Source: Desulfobacteraceae bacterium | GTDB lineage: Bacteria; Desulfobacterota; Desulfobacteria; Desulfobacterales; Desulfobacteraceae | Length of the DNA: 7,111 nt | NCBI GenBank assembly: GCA_022712835.1 | Contig: JAFLJU010000265.1 | Span: forward strand, 1-7,111 | Direction: 5' to 3' | Shown here: piece by piece, positions 5,648-7,111 of the stretch | Layout of the letters: every line of letters starts with the position of its first letter | How positions within the stretch are numbered: the first letter of the stretch is position 1 | The notes under the pieces: generated by a model | The model's input: the letters and a program-made list of their open reading frames with translations, nothing else | What the model was told of the DNA's origin: nothing | Databases searched by the model: none | Position numbers and translations under genes: made by a program

Positions 5648-7111
5648 TTATTTTCCCTCTTGCCGCAAAGGTTCAGGCAATTTTGTAACATCCACCTTAC
5701 CGTTGGCGTTCAAGGGAAAATCATCCACTTCCATAATATATTGCGGTACCATTTGTCCAGGAAGATTTTCCTGCAAATAGGTTCTCAGTTCCGGAATAAA
5801 TTCTTTACTGCTTATATCCTTTTTTGCTCTGGAAAAATAAGCATTTAAATAGGTCTCACCCGTAATTTTCGTGCCAGGGGTCACACAGGCATGGTTCAGG
5901 TCAGGATGGCGCAGCATTGTGGCCTCAATTTCCACGGGCTCAATGCGAAAACCCCGGATCTTGACCTGATGGTCCATCCGTCCCCTGAAATATAAGATGT
6001 GGTCCTGACCGGTCTGGCCTAGGTCCCCGGTGCGGTAAATCCGTGCAAACTCTTTGGGTTCGGTTTCAGGGTCGTATAAGGGATTGTCTGTAAATACCCT
6101 GGCCGTTTCTTTTGGGCGGTTTAAATACCCAGAGGAGACCTGGGAGCCTGAAATGCATATTTCCCCTAAGGTCCCCGGCTCGCAGGGCCTGTCCTCCTTG
6201 TCAAGAAGCATCACCTTTATTCCGGGCAGGGCATGGCCCAGGGGAAAATCATCCATGGACTCAATAATTTTGGTAGCCGTGACATAGGCGGTTGTCTCTG
6301 TGGGGCCGTAAAGGTTAAACACCTCATACTGCCGGGGGGTGAATTTGCGCAGCACCTCGCCGCCGGTGAGAAGGCGGGTAAGATGGGGATTATCAAAGCT
6401 TGTCATATAGGCTTCACCCAGGCGGGTGGTCAGGAACATCAATTTAATTTTATTGCGCATCAGGTATTGGTGAAGCCCCACCAGGGAGATCCGGCTGGCC
6501 TTATCCAGTAAATAGACCCGGGCTCCTGAGAGCAGAGGGGCATAGATATCCATGAGAAAAGCGTCAAAGGAGACCGTGGCATAGGCACAAACACGGGTGC
6601 CCTGGCTGATATTATTAAAGCGATTGTGCCGGAGGGCAAAGCTTAAAACATTTTCATGTGAGATCACCACCCCTTTGGGCTGGCCTGTGGTCCCCGAGGT
6701 ATAATAGACCATCATGGGGGAAGGGTCTGGATCATTTAGAGCCTCTCTATCATTTAGAGCCTCTTTATCAAGGCATACCAACCCCTCGTCAACGGGGGTC
6801 TCCTCCCAGGCATCCGGTTCCACTATAAAGCAGTTTTGGCCGATACATTTTTGGGCCAGCCCAGGATGGGCAACAATGATTGATGCCTTTATATCCCCAA
6901 TAATATAGTCTATTCTGGGTTGGGGGGTGTCTTCTGCCAGAGGCACCACAGCAGCCCCTGTTTTAATAATCCCCAATGCCCAGATCACGCAGTCCATTCC
7001 CCTGGAAAGCAATAGGGGAATATACATCCCTTTTTTACATCCCGCATCCCCGAGGGCGGCTGCGGCCATGTCACTGTGAAAGGCAAGTTCCCTGTATGTC
7101 AGTTTCTGGGG
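5648..7111 (-). CDS. Nonribosomal peptide synthetase-type adenylation domain (5' partial)
   Basis: The 487 visible residues are nearly a whole adenylation domain, which uses ATP to activate an amino acid and load it on a carrier protein. Core motifs appear in order: A1 LTYREL (4-9), A2 KTGAAVVPL (50-58), A3 YYTSGTTGQPKG (136-147), A4 FDAFLMDIY (182-190), A5 NLYGPTETT (266-274), A6 GEICISG with SGYLNRP (316-333), A7 YRTGDLG (359-365), A8 GRMDHQVKIRGFRIEPVEIE (377-396), A10 NGKVD with the catalytic Lys472. The frame is open to the window edge, so the ATG at 7067-7069, inside the domain, is not the start. The protein stops just after A10 with no carrier domain, so it is either free-standing (DltA-like layout) or the end of a longer synthetase; the carrier must be encoded elsewhere. 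First visible gene of the probable operon. Confidence 0.9.
   Translation of the reverse strand, partial: PQKLTYRELAFHSDMAAAALGDAGCKKGMYIPLLLSRGMDCVIWALGIIKTGAAVVPLAEDTPQPRIDYIIGDIKASIIVAHPGLAQKCIGQNCFIVEPDAWEETPVDEGLVCLDKEALNDREALNDPDPSPMMVYYTSGTTGQPKGVVISHENVLSFALRHNRFNNISQGTRVCAYATVSFDAFLMDIYAPLLSGARVYLLDKASRISLVGLHQYLMRNKIKLMFLTTRLGEAYMTSFDNPHLTRLLTGGEVLRKFTPRQYEVFNLYGPTETTAYVTATKIIESMDDFPLGHALPGIKVMLLDKEDRPCEPGTLGEICISGSQVSSGYLNRPKETARVFTDNPLYDPETEPKEFARIYRTGDLGQTGQDHILYFRGRMDHQVKIRGFRIEPVEIEATMLRHPDLNHACVTPGTKITGETYLNAYFSRAKKDISSKEFIPELRTYLQENLPGQMVPQYIMEVDDFPLNANGKVDVTKLPEPLRQEGK
6731..6766. repeat. In-frame 18-base tandem duplication within the adenylation domain gene
   Basis: Two adjacent 18-base units, 6731-6748 and 6749-6766, differ at one base (CTCTCT against CTCTTT). 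They encode KEALND followed by REALND on the minus strand, in the surface linker just before core motif A3. The reading frame is kept and the site is not catalytic, so it is probably a recent harmless duplication. Confidence 0.85.

Noticed and set aside
7067..7069. ATG as the start of the adenylation gene
   Set aside because: The frame stays open to the window edge and encodes the A1 motif LTYREL upstream of this ATG, so it is internal.
1..7111. Insertion sequences, CRISPR arrays, tRNAs or selenocysteine elements
   Set aside because: Reading both strands I found no transposase-like frame, regularly spaced repeats, tRNA-like fold or in-frame TGA needing readthrough.

Overview
The window reads as accessory chromosome from an anaerobic bacterium of moderate GC. 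A sulfate-reducing or related Desulfobacterota is my best guess. That guess rests on the mix of a selenium-dependent molybdenum hydroxylase maturation gene (yqeB), a divergent cytidylate kinase-like gene and a radical SAM gene in a peptide-synthetase setting; no marker gene fixes the taxon.

Layout. Bases 1-687 (+) hold the C-terminal part of yqeB, whose 5' end lies outside the window. It converges on a cytidylate kinase-like gene (684-1349, -), and the two stop codons overlap by 4 bases. A 149-base AT-rich gap (1350-1498) carries a good sigma70-type promoter and a Shine-Dalgarno (SD) sequence for the kinase gene. From 1499 to the right edge, four minus-strand genes run in one direction. In transcription order they are: a nonribosomal-peptide-type adenylation domain (5648-7111, 5' end off the window), a membrane-anchored SPFH/band 7 protein (4480-5613), a radical SAM protein resembling spore photoproduct lyase (3188-4396), and a cyclic-peptide-type ABC exporter (1499-3130). 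The gaps are 34, 83 and 57 bases, each gene has its own SD, and no convincing terminator lies between them, so they probably form the 3' end of one operon.

How they may work together (inference). The adenylation domain would activate an amino acid for a carrier protein encoded upstream of the window. The radical SAM enzyme could modify the product or a precursor. The half-transporter (PvdE/SyrD/YojI type) would move the peptide across the inner membrane. The SPFH protein, anchored by one N-terminal helix, might organise the membrane site. I do not recognise this combination as a known pathway, and it is the most interesting part of the window.

Two starts need care. The SPFH gene appears to begin at a CTG codon 23 codons upstream of its first ATG, because only that start has an SD and gives a full membrane anchor. 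The exporter begins at TTG. There is no gene-free stretch over 300 bases. I saw no tRNA, rRNA, CRISPR array, insertion sequence or attachment site.
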